Assembly: GCA_965205275.1 (NCBI GenBank)
Contig: OZ242168.1
Span: 1,302,001-1,366,000, forward strand
Direction: 5' to 3'
Length of the DNA: 64,000 nucleotides
Source of the DNA: WTFY01 sp965205275
Lineage (GTDB): Bacteria > Pseudomonadota > Gammaproteobacteria > UBA4575
Positions 39,997-49,030 of this stretch are shown in pieces. The notes under the pieces are model-generated. The model searched no databases. It saw nothing but the letters and a program-made list of their open reading frames with translations, and was not told the origin of the DNA. Position 1 is the first letter of the stretch. Each line of letters opens with the position of its first letter. A program made the translations under genes and the position numbers.

Positions 39997-40404
39997 ATGA
40001 AAAGCAGTTCCACCCTATTGATAAGCCTCGGTGTCGTGGTCGGTATAGCACTTGCCGTCCTCACTGATGGCGATACCGCCCTATTATTGATCGCTGGGGG
40101 CTTGGTAATTGCACCTATAGTAATTGTGCCCATACTGATTAACCTGGCCCGCGGTGTCGGCGCAAAAAGCCCGGGCAGTACCAAACCGAGAGTTACTTCC
40201 AAGCAGTCTAAAGGTACTGTGAAGTGGTTTAATTACAAAAAAGGTTTCGGGTTTATTGAACAGGAAAACGGCGAAGATGTGTTTGTGCACCATAATTCGA
40301 TTATCAACAGTAGGCACAAATCATTACGCGAAGGCCAAAAAGTTTCCATGGATATCGTACAGAGTGAAAAAGGCCCCCAGGCAGAAAATGTAAGCCTGCT
40401 GTAG
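39997..40404 (+). CDS. Membrane-anchored cold-shock-domain protein
   Basis: The 135-residue protein has two hydrophobic segments (about residues 6-23 and 29-50), a short basic Ser/Lys linker, and a complete C-terminal cold-shock domain (72-135). It carries KGTVKWFNYKKGFGFI with RNP1 and DVFVHH as RNP2, the nucleic-acid-binding motifs. Soluble CspA proteins lack the membrane part. The domain would face the cytoplasm if both ends are inside. AGGAG lies 13 bases before the ATG, a longer spacing than usual. It is a single gene between argA and amgK. The role is unknown; binding RNA or single-stranded DNA at the membrane is inferred. Confidence 0.75.
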   Translation: MKSSSTLLISLGVVVGIALAVLTDGDTALLLIAGGLVIAPIVIVPILINLARGVGAKSPGSTKPRVTSKQSKGTVKWFNYKKGFGFIEQENGEDVFVHHNSIINSRHKSLREGQKVSMDIVQSEKGPQAENVSLL

Positions 40405-40563
40405 AGGAATTACGGAATTCAGGTTTTCCTGCTGTTATCCACGCTCAAACAACATGCCTGATGTAATGGTTACCAGCCGTGGCACGTAACAAGAGTATCT
40501 TGTCCCTGTATCAGGCAACTTTGCCATGAACTGGCAGCGGTCCATCCGCCCGGATATGTAAAA

Positions 40564-41547
40564 ATGAGTCCAGACTCGCGTCTTGCTCGACTGCATGAGT
40601 GGATAAAAGAAATAACCGGAGACGCTCCCTATACACTCAAGCCAGCTTCCGGAGATGCAAGCTTCAGGCGCTACTTTCGTCTCCAGTCAGAATATGGACA
40701 ATATATCGCCGTCGATGCCCCTCCTGAAAAAGAAGCGAATGCAGCCTTTATCAAGGTAACTCATTTACTGGAAGCAGAAGGGCTTCCTGTGCCGCATGTC
40801 CACTACAGCTTGCTGGATTCCGGTTATTTTCTTCTGGATGATTTCGGCGACACCTTGCTTCTGGATATATTGAATGCTGAAAATGCTGATACCCTGTACA
40901 ACAATGCATTGGAGGCACTGACAATCCTTCAGCAAATTCCTGCAGGTAGTCTGCCTGATTACAACCAGGAGCTTTTATTACAGGAAATGGAATTATTTCG
41001 ACAGTGGTTTTTAAACCGGCTGCTTGCTGTTGAACTTTCAAATTCCAGACATCAGTCATTAAATGAAGTATTTACTCACCTGAAAAATAATGCCCTGGAT
41101 CAGCCACAGGTGTTTGTGCACCGTGATTATCATTCACGCAACCTGATGCAAATTGATGCAAGCTGGCCTGGCATCATAGATTACCAAGATGCCGTTTGTG
41201 GTCCGCTTACTTATGATGCAGTCTCTTTGCTCCGTGATTGCTATATCGAATGGCCATCCGCCCAAGTGCAGACATGGGCGCTGGGTTATAAAAACAAACT
41301 CCTGAAAAAAGATATGATTACCCCTATTGAAGATGAAACTTTTCTGAAGTGGTTTGACTTAATGGGTATTCAGCGACATTTAAAAGCCATTGGTATATTT
41401 GCACGCCTGAACTTGCGTGATAACAAGCCTGCTTACCTGCAGGATATTCCACGCACTCTAGATTACATAAAAACCATTGCGCCCAGATATCCTGAGACGC
41501 GCGGACTTGCTGATTTTATAAACGAAAAAGTTTTTTACAGACCATAA
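40564..41547 (+). CDS. amgK: N-acetylmuramate/N-acetylglucosamine anomeric kinase
   Basis: The 327-residue APH-type kinase phosphorylates the anomeric hydroxyl of MurNAc or GlcNAc in peptidoglycan recycling. Motifs are SGDASFRRYFRL near the N-terminus, DDFGDTLLLDIL, the catalytic loop VFVHRDYHSRNLMQ, and the metal-binding GIIDYQDAVCGPLTYD (about 200-215). The stop overlaps the murU start (TAATG), which strongly supports the pair. In Pseudomonas the pair sits next to lptD; here it is 12 kb away. The route bypasses fosfomycin-sensitive MurA. Confidence 0.93.
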   Translation: MSPDSRLARLHEWIKEITGDAPYTLKPASGDASFRRYFRLQSEYGQYIAVDAPPEKEANAAFIKVTHLLEAEGLPVPHVHYSLLDSGYFLLDDFGDTLLLDILNAENADTLYNNALEALTILQQIPAGSLPDYNQELLLQEMELFRQWFLNRLLAVELSNSRHQSLNEVFTHLKNNALDQPQVFVHRDYHSRNLMQIDASWPGIIDYQDAVCGPLTYDAVSLLRDCYIEWPSAQVQTWALGYKNKLLKKDMITPIEDETFLKWFDLMGIQRHLKAIGIFARLNLRDNKPAYLQDIPRTLDYIKTIAPRYPETRGLADFINEKVFYRP

Positions 41548-42221
41548 TGAAGTGCATGTTACTGTCAGCAGGCTTGGGAAAGCGATTGAGGCCTTTAACC
41601 TGCCATACCCCCAAACCTCTTATCAAGCTTGCAGGCAAATCTTTAATTGAGCACCATCTGGAAAAATTAAAATCTGCAGGCTATGAAAAAATCGTTATCA
41701 ATCTTTCCTACCTGGGAGATATGATTCAGCAAAAACTTGGCGATGGTCTACGCTATGGAGTACACATTGAATATTCCCACGAAGGTGAACACCCCTTGGG
41801 AACAGCTGGCGGAATTATTCATGCCCTACCCCTGCTGGGCAGCAAGCCGTTTTTGGTGATGAATAGTGATATCTGGTGTGACCACTCCCTTTCATTTCCT
41901 GATCTTGCGCATGACATGGCGCACCTGGTACTTGTAGATAATCCAGCGCATCACCCTGATGGTGACTTTGTCTATGAATCTGGCAAGGTTTACAACACAG
42001 GAAAAAGTTACCTTACCTTTAGCGGTATAGGGGTCTATCTACCTAAACTGTTTGAAAACCGGTCAGCCGGAAAACCGGCTTTGGCTCATGTTCTGCGCAC
42101 TGCGATCAATCAGGGGCAGGTAAGTGCAGAATATCATGCCGGCAAATGGTTTGACATTGGAAGTCCTGAGCGACTTGAGCAGGCTGAAGATTATCTCTCT
42201 GAAGTTGTAGGCAGCCCCTGA
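41547..42221 (+). CDS. murU: N-acetylmuramate 1-phosphate uridylyltransferase
   Basis: The 224-residue nucleotidyltransferase makes UDP-MurNAc from MurNAc-1-phosphate and UTP. It has the N-terminal pyrophosphorylase motif LLSAGLGKRLRPLTCHTPKP, PLGTAGGIIHALPLL and the metal-binding VMNSDIWCD. The C-terminal half is short, as in MurU rather than GalU or GlmU. It is translationally coupled to amgK. Together they return recycled muramic acid to cell-wall synthesis. Confidence 0.93.
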   Translation: MKCMLLSAGLGKRLRPLTCHTPKPLIKLAGKSLIEHHLEKLKSAGYEKIVINLSYLGDMIQQKLGDGLRYGVHIEYSHEGEHPLGTAGGIIHALPLLGSKPFLVMNSDIWCDHSLSFPDLAHDMAHLVLVDNPAHHPDGDFVYESGKVYNTGKSYLTFSGIGVYLPKLFENRSAGKPALAHVLRTAINQGQVSAEYHAGKWFDIGSPERLEQAEDYLSEVVGSP

Positions 42222-42304
42222 CACGACGGAATGTGTGCCTGATAAAACCCTAGACCATGCCAGGTAGTGGTTATCCCTGATCAGGGCCTTTGATTAAAAA
42301 GAAC

Positions 42305-43252
42305 TTAGCGCCCATAAGCCTGAATATCTGCATGATAAGAAGAGCGCACCAAGGGGCCACTTGCGACATGATCAAAGCCTAGGTCCTCTCCCATGCAGCG
42401 TAATCTGTCAAATTCTGCCGGGTCAAGATAGCGTTGCACCGGCAAGTGATGACGACTCGGCTGCAGATATTGCCCTAGGGTAAGCCGGTCTACATCATGT
42501 GCACGCAAATCTTTCATCACCTGAATAACCTCGTTTGTTCGCTCCCCTAAGCCCAGCATTAAGCCTGACTTTGTGGGGACCTGTGCGATTTGTTGCTTAT
42601 GCTGGCGCAACAGATTCAGTGAATGCTGATAATCAGCACCAGGGCGGGCATGAGGATACAAGCGCGGTACAGTTTCCAAATTATGGTTGAACACATCGGC
42701 GGGTTGCTGACACAGGATCTGTAAAGCTCGGTCCAGCCGCCCGCGAAAGTCAGGGACGAGGATCTCAATTTTTGTATCTGCACAACATTCACGTATCCGC
42801 TGCATACACTTTATGAAGTGACTGGCACCCCCATCTTGCAAATCATCGCGATCGACTGAAGTAATCACCACATAACGCAGCTCCATTCGCTTGATAGCCT
42901 CCACCAGATGGTCTGGTTCCTGTTCATCCAATGGCAATGGCCTGCCATGTGCAACATCACAAAACGGACAGCGACGTGTACAGACATCACCCATAATCAT
43001 GAATGTAGCCGTGCCATGAATAAAACACTCGGTCAGATTTGGGCAGGAGGCCTCTTCGCACACGGTGTGCAGTTTCTGCTCTCTTAACAGACTTTTTAAA
43101 GCTTTCACCTTGGCGGTAGGTGCTTGCACGCGAAGCCATGCAGGTTTCGGGATGTGCGGTGCTGAACTTTCCAGTTTAACCGGAATGCGCGCAACCTTTT
43201 CCCTGCCACGCTGTTTAACGCCAAGCTTTGCAAGATGTGATTTACTGGCCAA
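42305..43252 (-). CDS. lipA: Lipoyl synthase
   Basis: The 315-residue radical SAM enzyme inserts two sulfurs into octanoyl groups on lipoyl domains. Both clusters are present: auxiliary C65, C70, C76 in CEEASCPNLTEC, and radical SAM C91, C95, C98 in CTRRCPFC. The C-terminal serine region GPLVRSSYHAD is also seen. The only plausible start is TTG at 43252, overlapping lipB by 11 bases. It forms an operon with lipB, completing lipoate synthesis. Confidence 0.95.
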   Translation of the reverse strand: MASKSHLAKLGVKQRGREKVARIPVKLESSAPHIPKPAWLRVQAPTAKVKALKSLLREQKLHTVCEEASCPNLTECFIHGTATFMIMGDVCTRRCPFCDVAHGRPLPLDEQEPDHLVEAIKRMELRYVVITSVDRDDLQDGGASHFIKCMQRIRECCADTKIEILVPDFRGRLDRALQILCQQPADVFNHNLETVPRLYPHARPGADYQHSLNLLRQHKQQIAQVPTKSGLMLGLGERTNEVIQVMKDLRAHDVDRLTLGQYLQPSRHHLPVQRYLDPAEFDRLRCMGEDLGFDHVASGPLVRSSYHADIQAYGR

Positions 43253-43883
43253 TAGTTTCTATATCCGTTGCTTTATAGCTAAGCTGTTTACACAGCTGCA
43301 TCGTTAATTCTGTATGGACCTGTTGGCAGTCAGACCCAATCCCATGATCTCTCAACTGCGTGACAGCCAGCCCTGGAAATCCACAGGGGTCCATAAGTGA
43401 AAACGGGGTCAAGTCCATGTCAACATTTAATGCCACACCATGGTAACAACATCCACCACTGACTCTCAAACCGAGTGAGGCAACTTTTGCATCTTCAATG
43501 TACACCCCATGGGCATCGGTGTGTGCCAGAGCACTGACCTGGTAACTGTCCAGCAGATCGACTACGGCCTGTTCCATGTGCTGTACAAGCTGCCTGATGC
43601 CCATGGCTTTTCGCCGCAGATCTATCAACAAATAGGTAATTACCTGCCCGGGCGCATGGTAGGTGACCTGTCCGCCGCGATCCGTATGTATCACCGGAAT
43701 ATTCAGCCCTGAATGAATATGTCCGCTGCTGGCATGTGCGCCCAATGTAACGACCGGTGGATGCTGCAAGCACCAGAATTCATCTGCAGTGGTGGTATTT
43801 CGCCCGGCATTGAACTCCTGCATTTTTGCATAAACCGGGCGATACTCCTGTCTGCCCAGATACCGAATCTTGAGTCGACACAT
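43242..43883 (-). CDS. lipB: Octanoyl-ACP:protein N-octanoyltransferase
   Basis: The 213-residue enzyme moves octanoate from acyl carrier protein to lipoyl domains. Motifs are the substrate block DRGGQVTYHAPGQVITYLL, the catalytic lysine in KVASLGLRVSGGCCYHG, and the catalytic cysteine in DPCGFPGLAVTQL. It is the normal length. The ybeD gene often found upstream of lipB is absent; a 108-base gap without a gene separates it from the aminotransferase gene. Confidence 0.95.
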   Translation of the reverse strand: MCRLKIRYLGRQEYRPVYAKMQEFNAGRNTTTADEFWCLQHPPVVTLGAHASSGHIHSGLNIPVIHTDRGGQVTYHAPGQVITYLLIDLRRKAMGIRQLVQHMEQAVVDLLDSYQVSALAHTDAHGVYIEDAKVASLGLRVSGGCCYHGVALNVDMDLTPFSLMDPCGFPGLAVTQLRDHGIGSDCQQVHTELTMQLCKQLSYKATDIETIGQ

Positions 43884-43991
43884 TTTATAAGTGCCTCACA
43901 GTGCCGTGATTGAATAATAACAGGCTGTCAAAAAATCCATACCGGCATGTACGGTTAAACTGTAGTAATTTTTTGCCTATTTTCTACTTGT

Positions 43992-44846
43992 TTAAGCTTG
44001 GCTCTGAACTTTCCGTTGCTGGTACAGGGCATAGACATCCTTCCAGAACCTCCCTGGCATACCCTCCCCTACAACATGCTGATTAATTTTGGTGGCTGGC
44101 AGGATCTCCTTGGCTGAGCTTGTGATCCAAAGCTCATCAGCCAGATACAACCATTTTTCAGGAATCGCCTGTTCACGGTATTTCAGGCCCAGCTCATTTA
44201 GTAATTCCAGTACAAAATCACGTGTGACGCCAGGCAGTACTAAGTTATCTTTGGGATGTGTATAGATCTCCCCGTCACGTACCACAAACAGATTACTGGC
44301 AGCACCCTCCAACGCAAAGCCATCACGAACCATGATGACCTCAGCAGCACAGGCTTGTAATGCATCCTGTTTGGCCAAGACATTAGCCAGCAGCCCGGTT
44401 ACTTTTATGTCGCAGCGTTGCCAGCGAATATCCTCTGCTGTAACCAGTGCAATTCCTTTTTGCAGGAGTTCATCCTCAATATTCATTAAAGGATTTGCCA
44501 TTGCAAACACGGTTGGAGGTGTATTTTCGGGAAATACGTGATCACGTACGGCAACCCCCCGGGTAATCTGGATATAAATGGCCAGCTGAGAGCTATCCGA
44601 CCGCTGAATCAGGTTTTCAATGATAGTTTCCCATTGTGCCTGGGTATAAGGATTATGAATACGAACCTGTCCAATACTGCGCGCAAGCCTCGTCAGGTGC
44701 TGCTGCAGACAAAAAGCCTTGCGGTGATAGACAGGGATCAGTTCATATACACCATCGCCAAACATAAAACCACGATCCAGGGGTGAAATACGGCATGCCT
44801 CAAGAGGCATGTATTCACCATTTAAAAAGGCTGGAACTTGTATCAC
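43992..44846 (-). CDS. dat: D-amino acid aminotransferase
   Basis: The 284-residue class IV PLP transaminase interconverts D-Ala and D-Glu with their keto acids. The opening is VPAFLNGEYMPLEACRISPL, then DRGFMFGDGVYELIPV. The PLP-lysine region is around LLANVLAKQDALQA, and the cofactor-phosphate block is VLPGVTRDFVLELL. The start codon is GTG. It lies 17 bases after dacA, the usual neighbour, suggesting use of D-Ala released by the carboxypeptidase. A 4-amino-4-deoxychorismate lyase relative cannot be wholly excluded, but the context favours Dat. Confidence 0.85.
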   Translation of the reverse strand: MIQVPAFLNGEYMPLEACRISPLDRGFMFGDGVYELIPVYHRKAFCLQQHLTRLARSIGQVRIHNPYTQAQWETIIENLIQRSDSSQLAIYIQITRGVAVRDHVFPENTPPTVFAMANPLMNIEDELLQKGIALVTAEDIRWQRCDIKVTGLLANVLAKQDALQACAAEVIMVRDGFALEGAASNLFVVRDGEIYTHPKDNLVLPGVTRDFVLELLNELGLKYREQAIPEKWLYLADELWITSSAKEILPATKINQHVVGEGMPGRFWKDVYALYQQRKVQSQA

Positions 44847-44863
44847 GATCAGTATGGGAAGTA

Positions 44864-46003
44864 CTAAAGCCGCATAAAGAAATCAACAAGGCGTCGCGAA
44901 AGGTTCCCTTGTGGATTTGTATGCAAGGCTATCAGCGGCTTTTCCACAATATCCTCACCTTTAAAGGTTATTTTAACGGTGCCAAACTGATCACCTTGGG
45001 AAATGGGTGCCACCATATCCAGCTTGATACTGGTAGTAGCTTTCAGTTTATTGAACTGGCCACGCGGTATGGCTACAAAAAGATCTTCATTCAGCCCCAG
45101 TTGAGTCAACTTTGATTCTCCTTTCCATACGCGCTGTTCGGTCAAGGCTTCGCCTACCTGATATAATTTGTGTGACTCGTAGTACCTGAACCCATAATTG
45201 AGCAATGCCTGACTGTTGACCATACGGGAACGCGGACTGTCTGCACCCATCACCACTGAAATCAAACGCATGTCACCGCGTGCAGCCGAAGTTGCCAAAC
45301 AATAGCGTGCAGCTTTAGTATATCCGGTTTTAATACCGTCCACGGTATCGTCACGCCACAACAGGCGATTGCGATTATATTGCTTGATATTGTTAAAAGT
45401 GAATTCTTTTTTTGCGTAACGTTTGTATTCTTGTGGAAATTCCTGAATCATCGCACGTGACAGCAAGGCCATATCATAGGCTGTTGTATAGTGCCTAGTA
45501 TCCGACAGGCCTGTCGAATTGATAAAGTTGCTATCCTCAAGGCCCAGCCGCACTGCCTCCGCATTCATCATGCTTGCAAAGCTCTCTTCGGTTCCGGCAA
45601 TATGCTCGGCAAGCGCGATACTGGCATCATTACCAGACTGAATGACCATTCCTCGTAGCAAATCGGCAAGGGAAACCCTGTCCCCTATCTCAACAAACAT
45701 CCTTGAACCGATACTGCGCCACGCCATCTCACTGATAAGTACCGGATCATCCAGATGTACACTACCTTCTGCCAAGACCTTATACACTACGTATGCAGTC
45801 ATTATTTTTGTAATACTTGCAGGGTCGACACGTTCCCTCGAATTGTACTCAGCAAGAACGGTCCCACTTGCAAAATCCATCAACACATAACTGGAAGCTA
45901 CAAATTTAGGTACTGCAGGAATGGGTAATGATTCTGCATATGCGGATGTGCAGACAAGTATTAACCCCAGAATCAAGGTAGCCGTTTTAAACTTCATTCG
46001 CAT
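44864..46003 (-). CDS. dacA: D-alanyl-D-alanine carboxypeptidase (PBP5/6 type)
   Basis: The 379-residue precursor has a signal peptide ending at AYA-E (about residue 23). The penicillin-binding motifs are S63-x-x-K66 in DPASITKIMTAY, SGN in VIQSGNDASIAL, and KTG in VDGIKTGYTKAARYC. A C-terminal beta domain and an amphipathic membrane-anchoring helix (LSRRLVDFFMRL at the end) are typical of PBP5. It trims the terminal D-Ala of stem peptides in the periplasm. It sits within the elongation block. Confidence 0.95.
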   Translation of the reverse strand: MRMKFKTATLILGLILVCTSAYAESLPIPAVPKFVASSYVLMDFASGTVLAEYNSRERVDPASITKIMTAYVVYKVLAEGSVHLDDPVLISEMAWRSIGSRMFVEIGDRVSLADLLRGMVIQSGNDASIALAEHIAGTEESFASMMNAEAVRLGLEDSNFINSTGLSDTRHYTTAYDMALLSRAMIQEFPQEYKRYAKKEFTFNNIKQYNRNRLLWRDDTVDGIKTGYTKAARYCLATSAARGDMRLISVVMGADSPRSRMVNSQALLNYGFRYYESHKLYQVGEALTEQRVWKGESKLTQLGLNEDLFVAIPRGQFNKLKATTSIKLDMVAPISQGDQFGTVKITFKGEDIVEKPLIALHTNPQGNLSRRLVDFFMRL

Positions 46004-46035
46004 CTAGCTCCATAGTAACTTTTCACATGCAATGA

Positions 46036-46914
46036 TCACTCTATTATTACCCGGTGCTCTCTCATACCCATGTCACTGAGCCTGGAAAAAGTATCATCGG
46101 CAGACTGAACGGTAGGTAGTGGTCCAATGCGCACCCGATGCAGTCTCTCTGCATCTATGATTATTGAGGATATTGAAATAGCCCCAAGATTGAGCTCACG
46201 AAGTTGATTTAACAGCTGGTCTGCACCGGCACGCTCACTGAATGCACCCACCTGCACAAATACCCTGGGTCTGCTATCACCCATCTGCTGATCGCCCTTG
46301 TAGACCTGGCCAGCACTTTGTGCGGGGGTTTTTCCAGGTTTTTTCGAAAGCCGGTAGTGTAATGGATCAAGGGCGCGAATTTCTACCAGACCCGTTCCTT
46401 GTGTAACGATATCAAGTTTGCTCGCGGCAGAATAGGACAAATCAATCACCCTGTTTGGATGAAAAGGTCCACGGTCATTTACACGCACCACGACTTGCTT
46501 GCCATTCTCAAGATTTGTTACCTGAACATAGGTAGGCAAGGGCAGCCGGGTATGTGCTGCCGTCATGGCATACATATCATAGGTTTCGCCACTGGAAGTA
46601 CGCCGACCATGAAATTTTTTCCCATACCAGGAAGCAATGCCCCTTTCCGCAAAACCGCGACTGCTGGAAAGTGTGTAATAGCGCTTGCCGGACACTGCAT
46701 AGGATGCCGGATTACCATAGCGGCTGCGGGGTTCGACTCGGGGTACCGGGTCGGGCGGCAGCCCACGTGGAGGGGCCTTCATCACAGGCGGGATGACCGG
46801 AGTCACCTCTGCGTGCTTTTTTGATGTACACGCGACCAGTCCTGACACTAGCAGAACAAAAACCCATGCATGGATGAAATAGACAGTAGTCCTAAAAGCT
46901 TCTGTTTTGAGCAA
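46036..46914 (-). CDS. rlpA: RlpA septal-ring lytic transglycosylase lipoprotein
   Basis: The 292-residue lipoprotein has a signal with lipobox LVAC (C29). The RlpA double-psi beta-barrel (about 85-175) starts with GIASWYGKKFHGRRTSSGE and holds VRVNDRGPFHPNRVIDLS. A C-terminal SPOR domain (about 215-290, VFVQVGAFSERAGADQLLNQ) binds denuded septal glycan. The start appears to be TTG, 23 bases inside the end of mltB, as no ATG precedes the signal. It cleaves glycan strands lacking stem peptides at the septum. Confidence 0.93.
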   Translation of the reverse strand: MLKTEAFRTTVYFIHAWVFVLLVSGLVACTSKKHAEVTPVIPPVMKAPPRGLPPDPVPRVEPRSRYGNPASYAVSGKRYYTLSSSRGFAERGIASWYGKKFHGRRTSSGETYDMYAMTAAHTRLPLPTYVQVTNLENGKQVVVRVNDRGPFHPNRVIDLSYSAASKLDIVTQGTGLVEIRALDPLHYRLSKKPGKTPAQSAGQVYKGDQQMGDSRPRVFVQVGAFSERAGADQLLNQLRELNLGAISISSIIIDAERLHRVRIGPLPTVQSADDTFSRLSDMGMREHRVIIE

Positions 46915-47905
46915 CGTAGTCTTTGATATCCTGTTTGACCTGCTGACTTAATTGGTATACGGCCATCGCATACATATGACTGTGATTATAACGCGTGATA
47001 ACATAAAAATTGTTCAAGCCTGCCCAGTATTCAGTCGAATTGTCCTTTTTAAACTCAAGCAGTGCCACCTTTCCTTCTTCTGCAGGCAGTTCACTACTTG
47101 GCTTGACACCGTATTGGGCCAGCTCGGAAATTGAAACGGCAGGCTTTAACCCTTTTCCCAAAAGCGCCTTGTAGCGACCCCCTTGGGCGATTACCGGAAA
47201 AGTCACAGGCTGACCTGTCTGCCAGCCATGTTCCTTGAAATAATTGGCCACACTGCCAATAACATCTGCGTTACTCTCCCATAAATCACGCTTGCCGTTC
47301 CCGTCAAAGTCAATCGCATATCTTCGGTAGCTGCTGGAAATAAACTGGCTTTTACCCATCGCTCCGGCATACGAACCCCTGATGATAGAGGGGTCAAGTG
47401 CCTCTTCCCGTACCAACAAGAGAAAATGTTCCAGTTCATCACGAAAAAACTTCTTTCGCGGTTCATACTCAAATCCCAGCGTCACCAGCGAATCCAGAAC
47501 AGGGAATTTGCCTTTATATCTCCCGTAAAATGATTCGACACCAATAATTGCAACAATGATTTCAGGGGGTATGCCGAAGCGCTGTTCAGCGGCTTCCAGT
47601 ATCTGCACATTCTCAGTCCAGAACTGCAAACCTTCATTGATCCGTTTTGGGGTAACAAATATCTTTCTGTACTCTTGCCAGTTTTTTTTCTTCTCGGCAG
47701 GGCGTTGTATGGCATCCAACACCCGAGTCTGTTTTTTCACATTCCCCATAAGGGTGATTAATGAAGATTTTGCGTATTGATGACGTTCTGAAAAATCGTC
47801 TATGAAGCTTTGAACTTCTGCACGATCCAGATAGCTTTCACTCGCAACACTTTCATCGGCTATGAAGATATTCAGGAAAAGTACAGTGACTAATATTTTT
47901 TTCAT
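46892..47905 (-). CDS. mltB: Membrane-associated lytic murein transglycosylase B
   Basis: The 337-residue exported protein has a signal peptide (MKKILVTVLFLNIFIADESV). The SLT-like catalytic domain carries the catalytic glutamate E124 in IIVAIIGVESFYGRYKG. It also has DFDGNGKRDLWESNADVIGS, the MltB calcium-binding region, and PAVSISELAQYGVKP. No lipobox cysteine is seen, so it may be the soluble MltB/SltB form rather than a lipoprotein. It lies 6 bases after rodA and overlaps rlpA. Confidence 0.93.
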   Translation of the reverse strand: MKKILVTVLFLNIFIADESVASESYLDRAEVQSFIDDFSERHQYAKSSLITLMGNVKKQTRVLDAIQRPAEKKKNWQEYRKIFVTPKRINEGLQFWTENVQILEAAEQRFGIPPEIIVAIIGVESFYGRYKGKFPVLDSLVTLGFEYEPRKKFFRDELEHFLLLVREEALDPSIIRGSYAGAMGKSQFISSSYRRYAIDFDGNGKRDLWESNADVIGSVANYFKEHGWQTGQPVTFPVIAQGGRYKALLGKGLKPAVSISELAQYGVKPSSELPAEEGKVALLEFKKDNSTEYWAGLNNFYVITRYNHSHMYAMAVYQLSQQVKQDIKDYVAQNRSF

Positions 47906-47911
47906 GCGTTT

Positions 47912-49030
47912 TTAAGATGAAAACATTTTCTGGCTTGAATGAATTGACATCAATATTCCAAATACCGCCAGAATTGTCACGATTGAGGTTCCTCCGTAAC
48001 TGATCAGCGGCAAAGGAACCCCCACAACTGGCAACAAACCGCTCACCATACCAATATTCACTATAAAATAAACAAAAAAGGATAAACTCAAGCCGCCTGC
48101 AAGTAATCTAGAGTAAGTATCCTCTGCACAAGATGCAATACTCAGACCCCGCATTACGATAAAACCATAGACACATAATAATAATATAGCTCCAAAAAAA
48201 CCAAACTCTTCACCGAGCACCGCAAAGATAAAATCGGTGGAACGTTCAGGTATAAAATCGAGTTGAGACTGAGTTCCATTCAGCCAGCCTTTGCCATAAA
48301 TACCGCCTGAGCCAATCGCAATCTTGGACTGAATAATATGGTAACCGGCGCCAAGCGGGTCACTCTCGGGACTTAACAGGGTAAGAATTCGCTGTCGCTG
48401 ATAATCATGTAAATAAAACCAGAAAACGGGTACGCTGACCAGAACCAAGCCACTGAAAGCTGCGAGCAGCCGCCAGGTGATACCTGCCAGGAAAATAACA
48501 AAAAAACCAGTACTCAACACCAGTAACGCAGTTCCCAGATCGGGCTGAACAAAAATAAGCCAGACAGGAACTACAATCATGAGCAATGCCATGATGATCT
48601 GCCCCAAGGAAGGGGGCATATGCTTGTCGCTAAGGTACCAGGCTACCATCATGGGAAGGAGTATCTTCATGAACTCGGATGGCTGAAAGCGAATAATGCC
48701 CAGATCCAGCCAGCGCTGTGCACCTTTGCCACTATACCCTATCATCAGTACAACAATCAGTAAAACCAGACCCGCCAGATAAAGCCAGGGTGACCATTTG
48801 GATAACTGTTTGCTCGGAACCTGTGCCAGAAAAAGTAAAGCTATAAAACCGATCGCAAAATGAGCGGACTGGCGAAGGATGACATCTATCTCATTGTTTA
48901 CTGCACTGTAAAGCACTATCAGTCCCAACCCACAAAGCACAACCAGCGCACCCATCAGGGCAGGGTCAAGGTTAAGCAGCTGTCCTCCCTGTTTTTTTAT
49001 GGTTACCCCATACAAACGGAAGTCAATCAT
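47912..49030 (-). CDS. rodA: Peptidoglycan glycosyltransferase RodA
   Basis: The 372-residue SEDS polymerase for lateral wall growth has about ten transmembrane helices. Conserved blocks are GAQRWLDLGIIRFQPSEFMK, FVQPDLGTALLVLSTGF and DFIFAVLGEEFGFFGAILLL. The C-terminal PLISYGGTSIVTILAVFGIL is also present. It works with PBP2, whose gene overlaps its start by 4 bases (ATGA). Confidence 0.96.
   Translation of the reverse strand: MIDFRLYGVTIKKQGGQLLNLDPALMGALVVLCGLGLIVLYSAVNNEIDVILRQSAHFAIGFIALLFLAQVPSKQLSKWSPWLYLAGLVLLIVVLMIGYSGKGAQRWLDLGIIRFQPSEFMKILLPMMVAWYLSDKHMPPSLGQIIMALLMIVVPVWLIFVQPDLGTALLVLSTGFFVIFLAGITWRLLAAFSGLVLVSVPVFWFYLHDYQRQRILTLLSPESDPLGAGYHIIQSKIAIGSGGIYGKGWLNGTQSQLDFIPERSTDFIFAVLGEEFGFFGAILLLCVYGFIVMRGLSIASCAEDTYSRLLAGGLSLSFFVYFIVNIGMVSGLLPVVGVPLPLISYGGTSIVTILAVFGILMSIHSSQKMFSS

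Noticed and set aside
42275..42286. CCCTGATCAGGG palindrome after murU, considered as a terminator
   Set aside because: The stem has no loop and is followed by only a short mixed A/T stretch; too weak to call as a terminator.
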